Source: Allodiplogaster sudhausi
Taxonomy: Eukaryota; Nematoda; Chromadorea; Rhabditida; Diplogasteridae
DNA: 64,000 nucleotides
Reading direction: 5' to 3'
Assembly: GCA_945643635.1 (NCBI GenBank)
Contig: CALZFC010000272.1
Span: 909,501-973,500 of the forward strand
The notes beneath the pieces were generated by a model that was given only the letters and a program-made list of their open reading frames with translations, was not told the DNA's origin and ran no database searches. Below, in pieces: positions 1-12,203 of this stretch (positions are counted from its first letter, which is position 1; every line of letters starts with the position of its first letter). Position numbers and translations under genes: made by a program.

Positions 1-562
1 CGCCTTATCGATGTCTAGAAGTCAAATGCTCTCTCGCCCTTGTGTCAGGCAAAAAGGTGCGAATTCGCGAGCAATTATGGCTTTATTAAGGTTACAACAA
101 TACTTTTACATCATAAATACTTATCATTTTGCTTCACCCATGTAAATGACTTGTCGGACGTTATAAGTTATTTTTCTCTCTTTGGATATGTTCTCTACGG
201 CATCAGTTACGAAATAAAGCCTTTGATTCATCACACAATTAGTGCAGAAGAGAACAATTTCCGTCGTCAAGTGCATGAATTCTCTATAACGAACAATCCA
301 TGAATGCCAGATTTGGGCCGATTCTCCTTTTCTGCTTTCAATTGACTCATATGATACATAGCTGAAGAATTTGGAGCGGTTGCATCATATTTTTTTGCTG
401 TGTACTGTCTTTCGAACTGTAAAGGACTGATACATTTCTGGCATATACATTTAGTCAATAACTGCGAAGTGAACTGATGTTCACAAATAATACAGTCTTT
501 TTAGATCTAATTGAAGGAGACGTCGTAAGTGAGAGAGAGAGTGAGAGATAGAGAGAGAGTTA
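1..562. other. No gene recognised
   Basis: AT-rich sequence with a short (GA)n run near 530-560 just downstream of the stop codon of the leftward gene. A stretch of about 35 bases at 30-66 recurs with few changes at 29204-29238, so it may belong to a dispersed repeat. Nothing coding is supported. Confidence 0.5.
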
Positions 563-3500
563 TCAAAATAATTCCTCATGTGGTCTATTTCGCTGGGCAT
601 CTGGTTCTTGTCCGATTTCAGGCTCGTGAGCCAGTTGGAGCTCATTGAATGCAATATCCCTGTTGATATCGAATTCGGTTTCAAACTGCGGATCAGTTCT
701 GAAATGCTCCTCCTCGTCTCCTTCTTGAGAAAATAATTCTATGAGCGCTTCATCCGTCTCCGTTGATTCCGTTTGAACAGGAGGTTCCTGAATTGTCATG
801 ATGTTTCCATGTCTTTTTTAATCGAGTTATTCGAACCTTCTTCTGTTGTTGGGCTAGACGGGAGAACATGGATGCAATCTGACGATAGTTTAGTAACTCA
901 TGAGGGGCAAACATTAGTCTCCCTTGATCGTCCACTGCATTTCTCATCCGAGCCTCTGCTGTACGCGGATCGGATTTGACCTTTGAACGCCATCCTTCGT
1001 CAAAAATCTTCTTGATGAACTCCTTTGACCGTTCAGGCAATCTTTCTCCTCTTTTACGGTCACGTAGAGCCCACCCTTGCATGGCCTTCTTTCCATTATC
1101 ATTCGTTTTCTGAAGAAAGAAAAAAACAATATATCACATTAAAGCCTTATAGGAATAAATTCAATCCAACAACCTCCAAGGACTCGATAGCGGCATCAAC
1201 ATCAGGATACACGCGTCTTGCTTGAACGCCTTCTACAGACGTAGTGTAGTACTGCAGTGAAATGTCGCGGAGCGTAAGACGCTCAGGCAGGTATCTGTGT
1301 TTCCCCAGAAGAAGATGACGTGCCAATTGCTGAGAGCTTAGAAACTCAGAGATGCATGGATCCACAGGACAGCGGAAAAGATGGGTCTCAGAAGAGCAAA
1401 TTTCTGAATCATCTGCCGGGCAAGTGTCGTGACTGATTCCTGGAGAAACGATTGCAGGAGGGTTCTTTTCAGAACGCAGTGGCTTCCCAGTACTCGACCA
1501 GAAATCAGGGGTGCCAGGTAGCTTTCCCCCCTTTCTCTGATTTGTGGCTATTGCAGAGTTCGAGGTTAATGAAGAATATGGTATCAATTTTCCCGTTCCA
1601 ATGCGAGAATGTCTGTATGCCCGAACTCCGTCTTCCTCGAATACGAATGTGTTCAGCGTGGATATGAGGGGGATTTTGGTGGGTGATGGTTTCGGATCAG
1701 CCAGCGTGCGGACGTATACGGATAGCCCAGCGAGTTCTTTCAGGTGAAGTACGGCTTGATAAAATTGATCTGCATTGATTACATCGTGACCAGAATCAAC
1801 GTAATCATGAAGCTTCCGCTTCACAACCGCCGCATATCGGTCGCAGGCGGATTTTCCTGCTTGCGCCTCGGAAAAAAAATAGGAAGCGATCTTGACATTC
1901 GATTTGAGAGATATCTCAGGAAGGCTGGCAATTGTAGCACTGCTTTTGTAGCATCCTGTTATCAGAGTCGTTGAATTTCGAGGAATATAATGCAATAATA
2001 TGAAAATCAATAATACCAGCGTTATCAGATCTGTGGTGAACCTTCGTGATTCCTACTTTCGACAGTGACGATAGAATGTGTCCAATTGCGGAAGTGACTG
2101 CGACAGTATCCTGATAATTGTAATAGTTATAACTATCAGTCCAATATAAATTATAATTACTATTTAAAGGAGATCGATGTATTAATATTTATATATGCGA
2201 ATTAATATTGACTCGTAGTTTATTTCTAACCTGGAGGTCTGATTTCATTATATGAATAAACGTATGTTGCTTCAAGTCGCCATCAACTCTCGCAAGGACA
2301 TGGCTTATGTGCCAAGAGATTCCCCTCTTAGCAAAGAAGTCAGTCGTCTTCTCGCGAGAGAACATTGGCAGAAGCTTCATCGCCCAGTCAAGCGTTATGA
2401 GGGCCTCGTTGTCTTCCAAAGACGCAACAAGTTGATCGCGGTCACGCTCGCTGGCAGTTGCTCGAATTTGATGCCTCTTCAGGTCATCAATCCTCGTCTC
2501 AATTCTATGAACATCTGACAGTGTTCTATCAAATTTCCTCCATAATTCAGTCCCATCTGCGGCAGCATCACGAAGTTCCTCAACAGTTGCGCGAAGATCT
2601 TCAGTTACTATCTATAAATGTTTTAGTGTACTGTTTGAAGTTATGAAAGTGGCTAGGTGCCTACTTAATCATATTTTTTAAAAACTGACCTTTACCAACT
2701 CACAACGATCACAAACAAGGTCATGAATGTGAGAATCGGATATTCCTTCTCCTTGGCACGGCTCAGAGAACTCTGGCAACTTGGGATCACTGATCGCGTG
2801 ACCGATACAGTGATCGGCAATTCTTGATTTCTGCTTGATGTGGACTTTGTAGTCAGTCCGCAAATATTGCTTTGCCTCGAGAAACTTCATTCTAAGCGAA
2901 GTTGCCCAAAATTCATCGATGTCGCCGCTTATCTTGAGCCCCTCTACGATCCCTAGCGCATCATCAAAGCCCTTTAAAATAAATGTTTAGAAAAATGTTT
3001 TTAAATACTTTATTACAAACCACCATTGCGTCGGCAACGAAAAAGTCTACACCGTGGAGACTTTTCCGTCTTGTTGCTGAACAGGCAGAAAGAATTCGAT
3101 ACATGGTTGCCGCAGATAATCTTTAGTTCAAATGCCTGATTTTTGCTAAATGTAAACCTCGTTATAAATTCGATAAAGCGGTTGATGGCCTCAGCTGAGT
3201 ACTTCATCCTCTTATTATCTTTTGCGACTTCCTTCCCTCGATGTGCCAATCGTTTAGACTGCGTGTATGAATACTCCGTAAGCCCCGGAATATAGCGTTC
3301 TACTTCAGCAAGACTAAGATAAGGGGTCACAATCGATAGAAGATGTAATTTTTCAAGTCGAGAAGACGCTGCAAGATAGCGATTGCGAATGGCCTTCATC
3401 AGAGTCTCGTAGCTGTCAGTTCTTCTCCTCTCATAAAGTCCTTCAAGCTCGGTTGAAATAACCATCTTCATGAGTTCGTTGGGGGAGTCTGGAGCAACGA

Positions 3501-4641
3501 TCTCACAGGCTACATCGAAAGCGCCTTTCAGATACATCGCTTTCCTTCTTTGAGACCTTTCGTCAATATCTCTGTAGTCCTTTCTTCGCATGACCTTATC
3601 TTGACCGATAGCTTTCAGATATTCAGAGAATGTCTTCTTTGCAGATTCAGAAGCAGTCGAGACCGTTCGCTTCAAAGGTGGTCCTTCGTAGCGTGGTGGG
3701 AAATACGTCGGATCGTTGTCTTGTGAGCAGGAGGGAGCATATTCTTGAATATCGGCAGGAACGTCTGGTGTTTTTGAAAGACGTCTCTGCACCAATGCGG
3801 GGTGAATAGAGTGGCCCGTCTCTTGAACTGTTCGTTGTGCACTATCCTTCTCCAATTCTATTTTATGCGTTGGACACACTGCTGCAATGATTGTACATGC
3901 GTGATTTTTAGGAAATGGAGAGTAAACCACTCACGCAATCCAATGTGAAGCAATATCCCGTCGAATTCTAAAGCTGCTCTCGCTTCTCCCTTCTCCACAA
4001 CATCACTTCCTGCCACAACGGGTGGAGATCCATGGTGCGTAAATGGATGCGGCAATGAGCAGGTCTTCTTTAATGACGACTTCTTGCGTTTGTAATGGTA
4101 GAATCGCCTATGATCGTCCCAGTGAGTTCCAAGCTCTTCTATATGCTTCTGACAAATGTACCTTCCGCCAATTCCGCCAGTCTGAATAACTGAATTATTT
4201 AGCATTATTGTAGAAAATTATTTCTTACCTCTGCAGGATTATTGTAATTCCAATCAAATTCGCCGGCTCCTCGAGAGAGAATCATGTCAAGAAGATTTGA
4301 TGTTCCAAGGGAGTTCGTTGCTTCTTCATCAATAAGTTCTTTCATCCTGAAATTATATAGTAAATAAATTTTAAGAGATAATTTACGATTGTGATATATT
4401 AGTACTTCTTCTTTGGGCCTTCGCATTTCGTGTCCACTTCAGAAACTTTTGGTCGCTCCATTTTTTCATAGGTAGTCTTTCTGAGAACAGAAAAGTAGCA
4501 CGGAGTTTCCTCCTCATCCAGGCTGTCAATCTCAGGGTCCATATTCGGGATGACTGTGTCTGGACCTCCTCGTTTGCGACGACGACTTGGATGGGCATTG
4601 AAGCCGATGACAAGAAGAAGTATGAGAACAACGTGACGCAT
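563..4641 (-). CDS. C2H2 zinc-finger protein with RNase H/transposase-like core
   Basis: I recognise a protein family that is widespread and often high-copy in metazoa (many cnidarian copies, from memory) but has no established function. Family blocks appear in order on the minus strand: a YICQKH Cys/His block near 4160; LSAATMYRILSACSA and GVDFFVADAM near 3020-3110; a DHC...C..C block at 2690-2890; DWAMKLLPMFSREK and KRGISWH near 2310-2410; HTFIHIMKSDLQ; VHHRSDNAGCYKS spanning an intron at 2000-2030; SEAQAGKSACDRY near 1870; one C2H2 finger near 1320-1380; and the GWALRDRKR...FSRL block at 840-1090. The last intron is 49 nt. The C-terminus ends after an acidic tail. The region near 3110-3170 needs a roughly 37-nt intron, which is short. 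The ATG at 4641 gives a hydrophobic start, so the true start may differ. The order TFIH, RSDN, CDR..A..K resembles the catalytic strands of RNase H-fold integrases; that function is inference. Confidence 0.75.
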
Positions 4642-7102
4642 TTCTTAACAAAATATTCATATGATTTTAGATCCAAGTACTAAAAAAAACAAAATTATAT
4701 TTGCTACGTATACATGCGCCATAAATTTAAAACATTCAGCGAAAATGAGATCAAAGGGGTAATTTTTTAATAATTGAAGACAGCCACATAGTCACAATAT
4801 AGTCATAGGCAGCATATGGCAGGAATAAGCACACGAAAGGGAGAAAAGGGCGGCGCATAGAGCGTCTGCCTGCCCGAATGGCAAATGACAATTGACAGAT
4901 GGCTGGCACGGCCTGACACAATCAAGGGGATAAAGGCCTATGCCAGCCTGAATGGCAAATGGCATTTGACAGATGGCCGGCATGGCCTGACTAACGTAAG
5001 CGATAAAAGCTGGAAGTTGTGGAGCGATAGAAAGAAATGTGTCGGTCCATTACAATTTGAATTGAAAAAAAACTAAAATAAATATTGGTGATTTTCCGAA
5101 TTCCTTCCACAATCAAGTCTCTCATGGCGAAAAATAGGCAGTCAAAAGTAAAAAAAAAAATTGTCCACAATCTGGCCTAGAGATGTTGTTCGATACCAGG
5201 AACACGAAATACCTTGTTATTTGGAACGAAAACAGCGATTAATAAAATTATCGCATTTATAGACAAAATACCCGAAGCAAATTTTTGCTCGGACGGCGCA
5301 TTTGAAATCACCTTTTCGGGGCAAATGGAAAGTGAAAACAATCTGCTTTGAACATACATTGTGTAGAATTTTGTGCTCTACAAGACATAACTATTAAACT
5401 ATTGTTTTCAGTAAGCTCGTGCGCATTAATCTTCATGAAATAGGTTTTCATCCATTTTCCAAAATGCTTGAAAATTTGATTTTTCCGGATTTTATCAATT
5501 AATCACGCTTTGAGTGAAAATTTCTCAGACAAATATTGAAAAGAATAACTTTCTGAATAGAACAATCTGTTTATCTTCAATGGGCGTCTCAAATGTGGCC
5601 CGTTGTAGCCATTTTGCGCAATCGTCCCGGCGAGAGTTGCTCCTATTCTCGTAACTTTTTCGGGGCTTGGGGGAAAGACGTTGACCTTGGTTCTGAGATA
5701 TGTTATACAGTTTTTCATGCTCTTTAATCTGAAACAAAAATCCCACGCACAAATGAGGTTAAGGTACTCAACGAGCGAAAACAAAAATTCATGACGAAAT
5801 TAAATAACTAAAATGAAACTTTTTGAGGAAAGTCCCAACACACTTTTTATTAAGCATTCGACGAGAAATCGAAAGAAAAAAAGGATATCAAAAAATGTTG
5901 ACTTTAAAGCCCGATATGAATTTTCAAAATTTTAACACACTTTAAGGTATTCCTGGAGAGAAAATTTTTATAAAAATAAAATTTTCCCAAAAAGTTAATA
6001 GATAGGCCCTTGGTCATGTCTGATCACATCCTCAATGTTTGGATCCGCAATCTTGCATCTAGGGCAGGGCTGTATGGACGTCTCCTTGAGTCTTACAGAG
6101 AGGCTCTCTTAACTATTCACTTTCAGTTGTCATTCACACACATTGAAAGACGTGTTTAACTTGCGGTTTTGAGAGCTTGATAAAGCATGGTTCATGAAAA
6201 GAAGATAAGCTCTTGACAGCTGTTTGTAACAGCTTTTTCTTTCCACACCGCTTTATGAGAATCGAAAATGGAGCGTGGAGGAATGGCTGAGGAAGAAGCT
6301 GGCAAGGCAATCCGCTCTGTCTGTGCTCGTCTCGCCCTCATCGCCACCCACAATCCGGCCATTTCCTCGTAATCCTTGAAATGGTAATGCACATTGACGT
6401 GAATATGAGAAAGGAAGCCCTTGACGGAGCGATCGAGTGGGCGGCATTGTCGGGAACTCCCGCGTACTTCTGCGCACTGAACGGGTCAGCCTTTGGCTTC
6501 CCTTCTCTTCTGCAAGAGAGGAAGATTCGAAATCTCTCAGTCAGCTCGAGGCTACGGCACTGACAATCATGAATTTTCGCTGCTCTAATAGGTAGAAGAA
6601 AATAAATGAATGATCATGCTAAGTGCAGAATAAAGTTTTTCTTTGCTCTTATAAAAAACACGTTGCATTTTCAATTAAACCGGCTTCCCTTTGATTCGAC
6701 GTAACTCTTTTTGTCTCGTGAGATTACTTGCTGAAAAAATGTTTTAAAAATCGAAGTAGGACTTCTGCCGGAGAAAAAATCTCCTTATAAAAGACAAAAA
6801 TTGAGCGTTGAAAACATACAGCAAAACATTAATTATATCACAATCCGCTTTCTTAACTTTTCAGTTGCTTTCAGAAGAAACATCGAACTGTTACCATACA
6901 ATCAATCTAAAGCATTAAACTTTACAGCTCTTCCATTTCCAACTGGCGTCGAATGAGAATATCACGCTTTTCAATGTACACATACTTTAATATATGAAGA
7001 TTCTTTTCATTTCGTAATTGAGTAGCAGCGGTATTCTGCACGGTTTCTCATTCCATGTAATCAGCTTTACTCGATGTGTTGGGATGGAGGAGAAGCTGCC
7101 AC
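4642..7102. other. Intergenic, no gene recognised
   Basis: About 2.4 kb without a supported gene. It holds an imperfect tandem duplication at 4866-5010 and otherwise AT-rich single-copy-looking sequence. Short open frames here have no family resemblance and no convincing splice context. Confidence 0.5.
4866..5010. repeat. Imperfect two-copy tandem repeat, period about 74 bp
   Basis: Two copies share blocks such as GAATGGCAAATG, TTGACAGATGGC and GGCCTGAC at a spacing of about 74 bases, with scattered substitutions. No coding role is visible. Confidence 0.7.
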
Positions 7103-7694
7103 TCACTCCGCGGCCGACAACTTGATCGTCGTCTCTCCAGTGATCTCTCCAGCGATCGAGCCATCCGGCTGAAGAAAGAGAATGTCTTCTCTCTCGTTCA
7201 TTCTCTTCTCTTGCCTTGAAGGGAGCGGTGGGGTCGGTGCAGTTCTCGGGGACATCTGCGTACTGGATGACCAGCTTGTCGGCCTTCGGCTTTCCTTTCT
7301 GTAATGGTGGGAATAAGCGAGTAAGAGAAGAGTGTGATTGAAAGAGAAGAAGACTGGCCATGCGAGTGATGACGATGGTCTGCGTCTCGCCCACTTTGAT
7401 CACTCCCTTCACCACGCTCACGGAGTAGTTCGAGTTGTTCGACGACCGAACCTGCGCTCATTTGCTATAGCTAATCACAAATTCAGATTTAAACATAAAT
7501 AATTTTATGAAATCCTTAGATTATTTAGAAAATATTAAAATGACATTGGGGTTAGAGAGATGGGAAACACTGGATGGATGTGGAACCTTGAAGGCGAGCG
7601 GGCGGTCGGTGTGGTTGATCATCTTGTGAGTGGAAGTTCCACCCGCAGCAGAGATCGGGCAGGTCGGAGGATCGAGGGACAGTTCAACACCCAT
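7103..7694 (-). CDS. Sperm-specific MSP-domain protein (SSP-like)
   Basis: Encodes a short protein of about 107 residues made almost entirely of one major sperm protein (immunoglobulin-like) domain, the size of C. elegans ssp class P proteins. Exon 1 is 7587-7694, begins MGVELSLDPPTCPIS and contains GGTSTHKMINHTDRPLAFK. Exon 2 starts at 7451 with VRSSNNSNYSVSV, followed by VGETQTIVITR. Later blocks are KADKLVIQYADVPENC and the terminal GEITGETTIKLSAAE before TGA at 7103. The first intron is GT-AG. The other two fit only as GC-AG introns: one of 60 nt after ATG in the ITRM codon run, and one after AAG with the donor GCAAGA, a textbook GC-donor context. The 60-nt one is a multiple of three and could instead be translated. 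MSP-family proteins act in the male germline; sperm expression is inferred. Confidence 0.85.
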
Positions 7695-8436
7695 GACTTA
7701 GGAGGAAGTGAGGGAGAGAGATCAAGCGAGGGAGAGAGAGCGCAGAGACAGCTGTTTTCTCTGGAAAATGGCAACAATGCATATCCCCCCACTTTTATAC
7801 TCACCAATCTGAACTCATCCAAATTTGCTTCTTCGTCCAATGCACTTAAAATTTCTCACGCAGCTAGGAAACTTGCACGATATCAATTTGATTAACCTAA
7901 GTTTACAAATGCATTTGTGAGTAAGACAATTTAGTCAAAATATGATACACATATAATACTTTTAGTCCACGAGTTCAACGAAAACATGTAAATAAGCATA
8001 CGACTGTAATATGTACATGCATATGTATCACATCTATCAGGAATAATTACGTCTCCTTTTTTTCAAAGTCCTACATTCTAATAACAAATTGGAGTCGCCT
8101 GTTTAATTTTCCAACTCTGTTGTATTAAGAGAGTCCAAAATTTTTACAATTATCGTTCATTTTTCCTTTCATGTACATCCTTTCATTTCTCTCTCTCTAT
8201 CTCTCTCTCTCTATCTCTCTCTCTCTTTCTCCCTTTCGTTCTCTCTCTCTCATTCTTTCTCTCTGCCCTTCTTTCTCATTCCTCAAATGCAAGTAGAAGT
8301 TTTTCTTCTCAAATGCCTCTGGCAGCGTTCGCTTTACAATTAGACCGTGGAAGTCGAAGAGAGCAGTAAGAAAGAGGGAAGAAAGAGTGTCCCTGAACCT
8401 CGAGAGAAGACAATAAAACAACGCCTGCCATTCTAA
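7695..8436. other. Intergenic with (CT)n tract
   Basis: Contains the upstream region of the MSP-type gene and a CT-rich microsatellite at about 8190-8270. No coding sequence is supported. Confidence 0.5.
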
Positions 8437-8500
8437 TTTACCCAAGAGAAAGAGCCTGCCCACTCTTTGTGACCGTTCATTTCTTTACAACAAAAGTTGC

Positions 8501-8508
8501 TATAAAAG
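8501..8508 (+). promoter_or_regulatory. TATA box of collagen copy 1
   Basis: TATAAAAG lies 99 bases upstream of the start codon in a block (CGTTCATTTC...TATAAAAGGGCAGCTG) conserved in all collagen copies and in a diverged form near 13880-13985. Confidence 0.65.
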
Positions 8509-8599
8509 GGCAGCTGCGAGTGACTGGAGACAGGCAAAGGGTTCTCTTCTCAAGTTAGCATCTTCCTCATTTTATTGGGAAAACCTTAACTTTCAGAGA

Positions 8600-9816
8600 A
8601 TGGTAGCATCGGACGGTCTGGTGGCTCTGATTGCCGTGACGGCAGCGATTGGAATGGTGGGCAGCCTGGGCGGCATTGCCTACCTCGCCTCTGATCTCGA
8701 CAACTTCTACGACCACGCCATCGAGGATCTTGCCTTTTTCAAGGTAATCTTAATTGAATTAAAGAAAGAGAAATGATCCCTTAAAATGTAAATGTAACTC
8801 TATAGGCATCTGCGGACGAAGCCTGGGGCAACATGGTGATGGTGACTCGTGTTCCTTCCACTGGAAACGCCGCTGGCATCTTCCTCCGTGGAAAGCGACA
8901 GGTAAGAACCAACTTTCCTTTTCCTATGTAATTTTGGCGTTTCCAGGCTGGCGGATCTTGCAACTGCGGCGCTCAGCCGTCCAACTGCCTGCCCGGACCT
9001 CCCGGACCTCCTGGAGCTCCTGGAGCTGCCGGTGACGATGGTCATCCTGGCCAGGCTGGCGCCTCTGGTGATGCTGCTTCGGCTGGTTCCTCAAGCAGCG
9101 GCGGCGGTGGCTGCATTCAATGCCCGGCCGGCCCCCCTGGCCCTGCTGGACCCGCTGGTGCCCCTGGCAACCCCGGTCCTTCTGGAAACCCCGGCGCCCC
9201 TGGAGTTGGAGGCGGAGCTGGCCAGCCTGGCCCTCCTGGACCGGCTGGAGATGCTGGCGCCGCTGGACAGCCTGGACATCCCGGCAACCCTGGCGCTCCT
9301 GGAAACCCTGGCCACAGCGGTCGTGGACGCCCTGGCCCAGCTGGAGCGCCTGGTCCCGCTGGTCCCGCTGGCCAGCCCGGAAACGCCGGAGCACCTGCTG
9401 GCCCCGGAGCACCCGGAGGACCTGGCCCTGCTGGACCTGCTGGTCAACCCGGTCAGGCTGGCTCTCCCGGTGGTCCTGGAGCCCCTGGTGAGGCTGGCTC
9501 GCCTGGTGGCGATGCTGAGTACTGCCCCTGCCCGTCCCGCGGCGGCTCTGGTGGCGGATTCGGTGGCTCTTCTGGAGGCGCCGGAGGATCAGCAGGCGGC
9601 TCGGGAGGCTCTGGTGGATTCGGTGGATCTTCGGGTGGCGCTGGAGGATCAGGCGGCTTTGGAGGATCCTCTGGTGGAGCTGGAGGATCGGGTGGTAGCG
9701 GAGGATCCGCTGGCTCGGATGCCGGTGTTGGAGACGACCTCCAGAGAGGAGAGGGCTCCGACTACCGCCACAAGCACCGCCACGCTCTCCATCGCCACGC
9801 GCACAGGACTGCTTAA
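8600..9816 (+). CDS. Cuticle collagen, copy 1
   Basis: Secreted structural protein of the cuticle, 369 residues in three exons: 8600-8743, 8806-8901 and 8947-9816 (introns 62 and 45 nt, both phase 0). The N-terminus has a hydrophobic segment ([14 protein letters not shown]) and the nematode cuticle-collagen N domain. A subtilisin-type cleavage site RGKRQ lies at the end of exon 2. Exon 3 begins with a cysteine cluster ([11 protein letters not shown]), then Gly-X-Y tracts interrupted by a CIQCPAG knot, then a CPCP closing cluster. The last roughly 90 residues are a Gly/Ser-rich tail ending in a His/Arg-rich stretch, which is unusual. TTTCAG four bases before the ATG is a likely spliced-leader acceptor. 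Two other copies lie within 5 kb. Confidence 0.95.
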
Positions 9817-10140
9817 TCTCTCGAAGAAGCATTCCAACACACTCTTTCTATACAACTCGTCACGATATAAAGATTTCGCATCATTTCCATTTTGTTGTTG
9901 CATAACGTCATTTCATCTGAAAGATCATTTCGATCATCGAATGGATATCTGGAAAGGAAGCTTTTGGACAATATGCAAATTATAGAGTTGTTGTACTCCT
10001 TTGTATGCCGCCAAGAGCTGTGTCAAAATGTACGCAAATATTACACCTAAAGGTTTCCTGCGTTTACAAAATCCACCAATACTTCCATGATATACGTTCA
10101 AATTGCGCACGCTGTCATCTTACAAGGGTCATAAACATTA

Positions 10141-10181
10141 GGAGGACCTGGCCCTGCTGGACCTGCTGGTCAACCCTGGTC
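10141..10181 (+). repeat. Collagen-derived filler at the tandem junction
   Basis: The 41 bases between copies 1 and 2 match the Gly-X-Y coding region at about 9416-9456 (GGAGGACCTGGCCCTGCTGG...), with a small difference near the end. The junction is therefore scarred by a piece of the duplicated gene itself. Confidence 0.85.
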
Positions 10182-10230
10182 GAGCCTGCCCACTCTTTGT
10201 GACCGTTCATTTCTTTACAACAAAAGTTGC

Positions 10231-10238
10231 TATAAAAG
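10231..10238 (+). promoter_or_regulatory. TATA box of collagen copy 2
   Basis: Identical to the TATA element of copy 1, again 99 bases upstream of the start codon. Confidence 0.65.
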
Positions 10239-10329
10239 GGCAGCTGCGAGTGACTGGAGACAGGCAAAGGGTTCTCTTCTCAAGTTAGCATCTTCCTCAT
10301 TTTATTGGGAAAACCTTAACTTTCAGAGA

Positions 10330-11546
10330 ATGGTAGCATCGGACGGTCTGGTGGCTCTGATTGCCGTGACGGCAGCGATTGGAATGGTGGGCAGCCTGGG
10401 CGGCATTGCCTACCTCGCCTCTGATCTCGACAACTTCTACGACCACGCCATCGAGGATCTTGCCTTTTTCAAGGTAATCTTAATTGAATTAAAGAAAGAG
10501 AAATGATCCCTTAAAATGTAAATGTAACTCTATAGGCATCTGCGGACGAAGCCTGGGGCAACATGGTGATGGTGACTCGTGTTCCTTCCACTGGAAACGC
10601 CGCTGGCATCTTCCTCCGTGGAAAGCGACAGGTAAGAACCAACTTTCCTTTTCCTATGTAATTTTGGCGTTTCCAGGCTGGCGGATCTTGCAACTGCGGC
10701 GCTCAGCCGTCCAACTGCCTGCCCGGACCTCCCGGACCTCCTGGAGCTCCTGGAGCTGCCGGTGACGATGGTCATCCTGGCCAGGCTGGCGCCTCTGGTG
10801 ATGCTGCTTCGGCTGGTTCCTCAAGCAGCGGCGGCGGTGGCTGCATTCAATGCCCGGCCGGCCCCCCTGGCCCTGCTGGACCCGCTGGTGCCCCTGGCAA
10901 CCCCGGTCCTTCTGGAAACCCCGGCGCCCCTGGAGTTGGAGGCGGAGCTGGCCAGCCTGGCCCTCCTGGACCGGCTGGAGATGCTGGCGCCGCTGGACAG
11001 CCTGGACATCCCGGCAACCCTGGCGCTCCTGGAAACCCTGGCCACAGCGGTCGTGGACGCCCTGGCCCAGCTGGAGCGCCTGGTCCCGCTGGTCCCGCTG
11101 GCCAGCCCGGAAACGCCGGAGCACCTGCTGGCCCCGGAGCACCCGGAGGACCTGGCCCTGCTGGACCTGCTGGTCAACCCGGTCAGGCTGGCTCTCCCGG
11201 TGGTCCTGGAGCCCCTGGTGAGGCTGGCTCGCCTGGTGGCGATGCTGAGTACTGCCCCTGCCCGTCCCGCGGCGGCTCTGGTGGCGGATTCGGTGGCTCT
11301 TCTGGAGGCGCCGGAGGATCAGCAGGCGGCTCGGGAGGCTCTGGTGGATTCGGTGGATCTTCGGGTGGCGCTGGAGGATCAGGCGGCTTTGGAGGATCCT
11401 CTGGTGGAGCTGGAGGATCGGGTGGTAGCGGAGGATCCGCTGGCTCGGATGCCGGTGTTGGAGACGACCTCCAGAGAGGAGAGGGCTCCGACTACCGCCA
11501 CAAGCACCGCCACGCTCTCCATCGCCACGCGCACAGGACTGCTTAA
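10330..11546 (+). CDS. Cuticle collagen, copy 2
   Basis: Identical in exon structure and predicted protein to copy 1: exons 10330-10473, 10536-10631 and 10677-11546. Hydrophobic N-terminus, RGKRQ processing site, interrupted Gly-X-Y domain with cysteine clusters, and Gly/Ser then His/Arg-rich tail. It keeps its own TATA box and TTTCAG acceptor before the ATG, so it looks functional. Perfect identity including introns implies a very recent duplication, ongoing gene conversion, or an assembly duplication. Confidence 0.93.
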
Positions 11547-11870
11547 TCTCTCGAAGAAGCATTCCAACACACTCTTTCTATACAACTCGTCACGATATAA
11601 AGATTTCGCATCATTTCCATTTTGTTGTTGCATAACGTCATTTCATCTGAAAGATCATTTCGATCATCGAATGGATATCTGGAAAGGAAGCTTTTGGACA
11701 ATATGCAAATTATAGAGTTGTTGTACTCCTTTGTATGCCGCCAAGAGCTGTGTCAAAATGTACGCAAATATTACACCTAAAGGTTTCCTGCGTTTACAAA
11801 ATCCACCAATACTTCCATGATATACGTTCAAATTGCGCACGCTGTCATCTTACAAGGGTCATAAACATTA

Positions 11871-12203
11871 GTGACAACGGTTTGACAGATACGCGAAGTT
11901 TAGCACACTTCTATAGTGACCTACACACATGAAGTGTCTATTTATGTTCGTCCATTTGTAACTCGCAGTCAATTTTAGTTGTCTTCCAAGATGAATAGCA
12001 GGACAGATGACCCACTCCTTTCTGTCCTCGTCCACTCCGCTCTCGTTCACTCGAACGAATGACCGTACGAGGGTGCCCCTTCCGGTTACAGAGAATTTTA
12101 AGGCAAAGGATTTATCATGTTATTTTTATCGACGGTCTTGATGCAACGGCAAACGTTCATGCCATGGCTACTCATTTTTGTATATATTTTTTACAAAAAA
12201 AAA
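11871..12203. other. Spacer between collagen copies 2 and 3
   Basis: Single-copy-looking sequence of 333 bases separating the tandem pair from the inverted copy, including an A-tract at about 12194. It is the centre of the inverted repeat. No gene is seen. Confidence 0.6.

Larger units (their letters stand above)
8437..10140 (+). repeat. Collagen duplication unit, copy 1
   Basis: This segment carries promoter, gene and 3' flank of a cuticle collagen. From 8452 onward it is repeated without visible change at 10182-11870 (offset 1730). It is repeated inverted at 12204-13871, where positions sum to 22308, with only a few substitutions. Copies 1 and 3 share a little more upstream sequence than copy 2 does. 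Confidence 0.95.
10182..11870 (+). repeat. Collagen duplication unit, copy 2
   Basis: Direct copy of 8452-10140 at an offset of 1730 bases; I saw no difference over promoter, exons, introns and 3' flank. Confidence 0.95.

Noticed and set aside
4399..4641. Signal peptide at the start of the C2H2 gene
   Set aside because: The hydrophobic N-terminus depends on the chosen ATG and does not fit a zinc-finger protein with a nuclease-like core; the start is more likely misplaced.
8924..9985. Long open frames (about 300 residues) antisense to and out of frame with the collagen genes
   Set aside because: They are by-products of the GC-rich Gly-X-Y codon repeat; only the Gly-X-Y frame has an N-terminal domain, processing site and splice support. 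The same applies at the two other copies.
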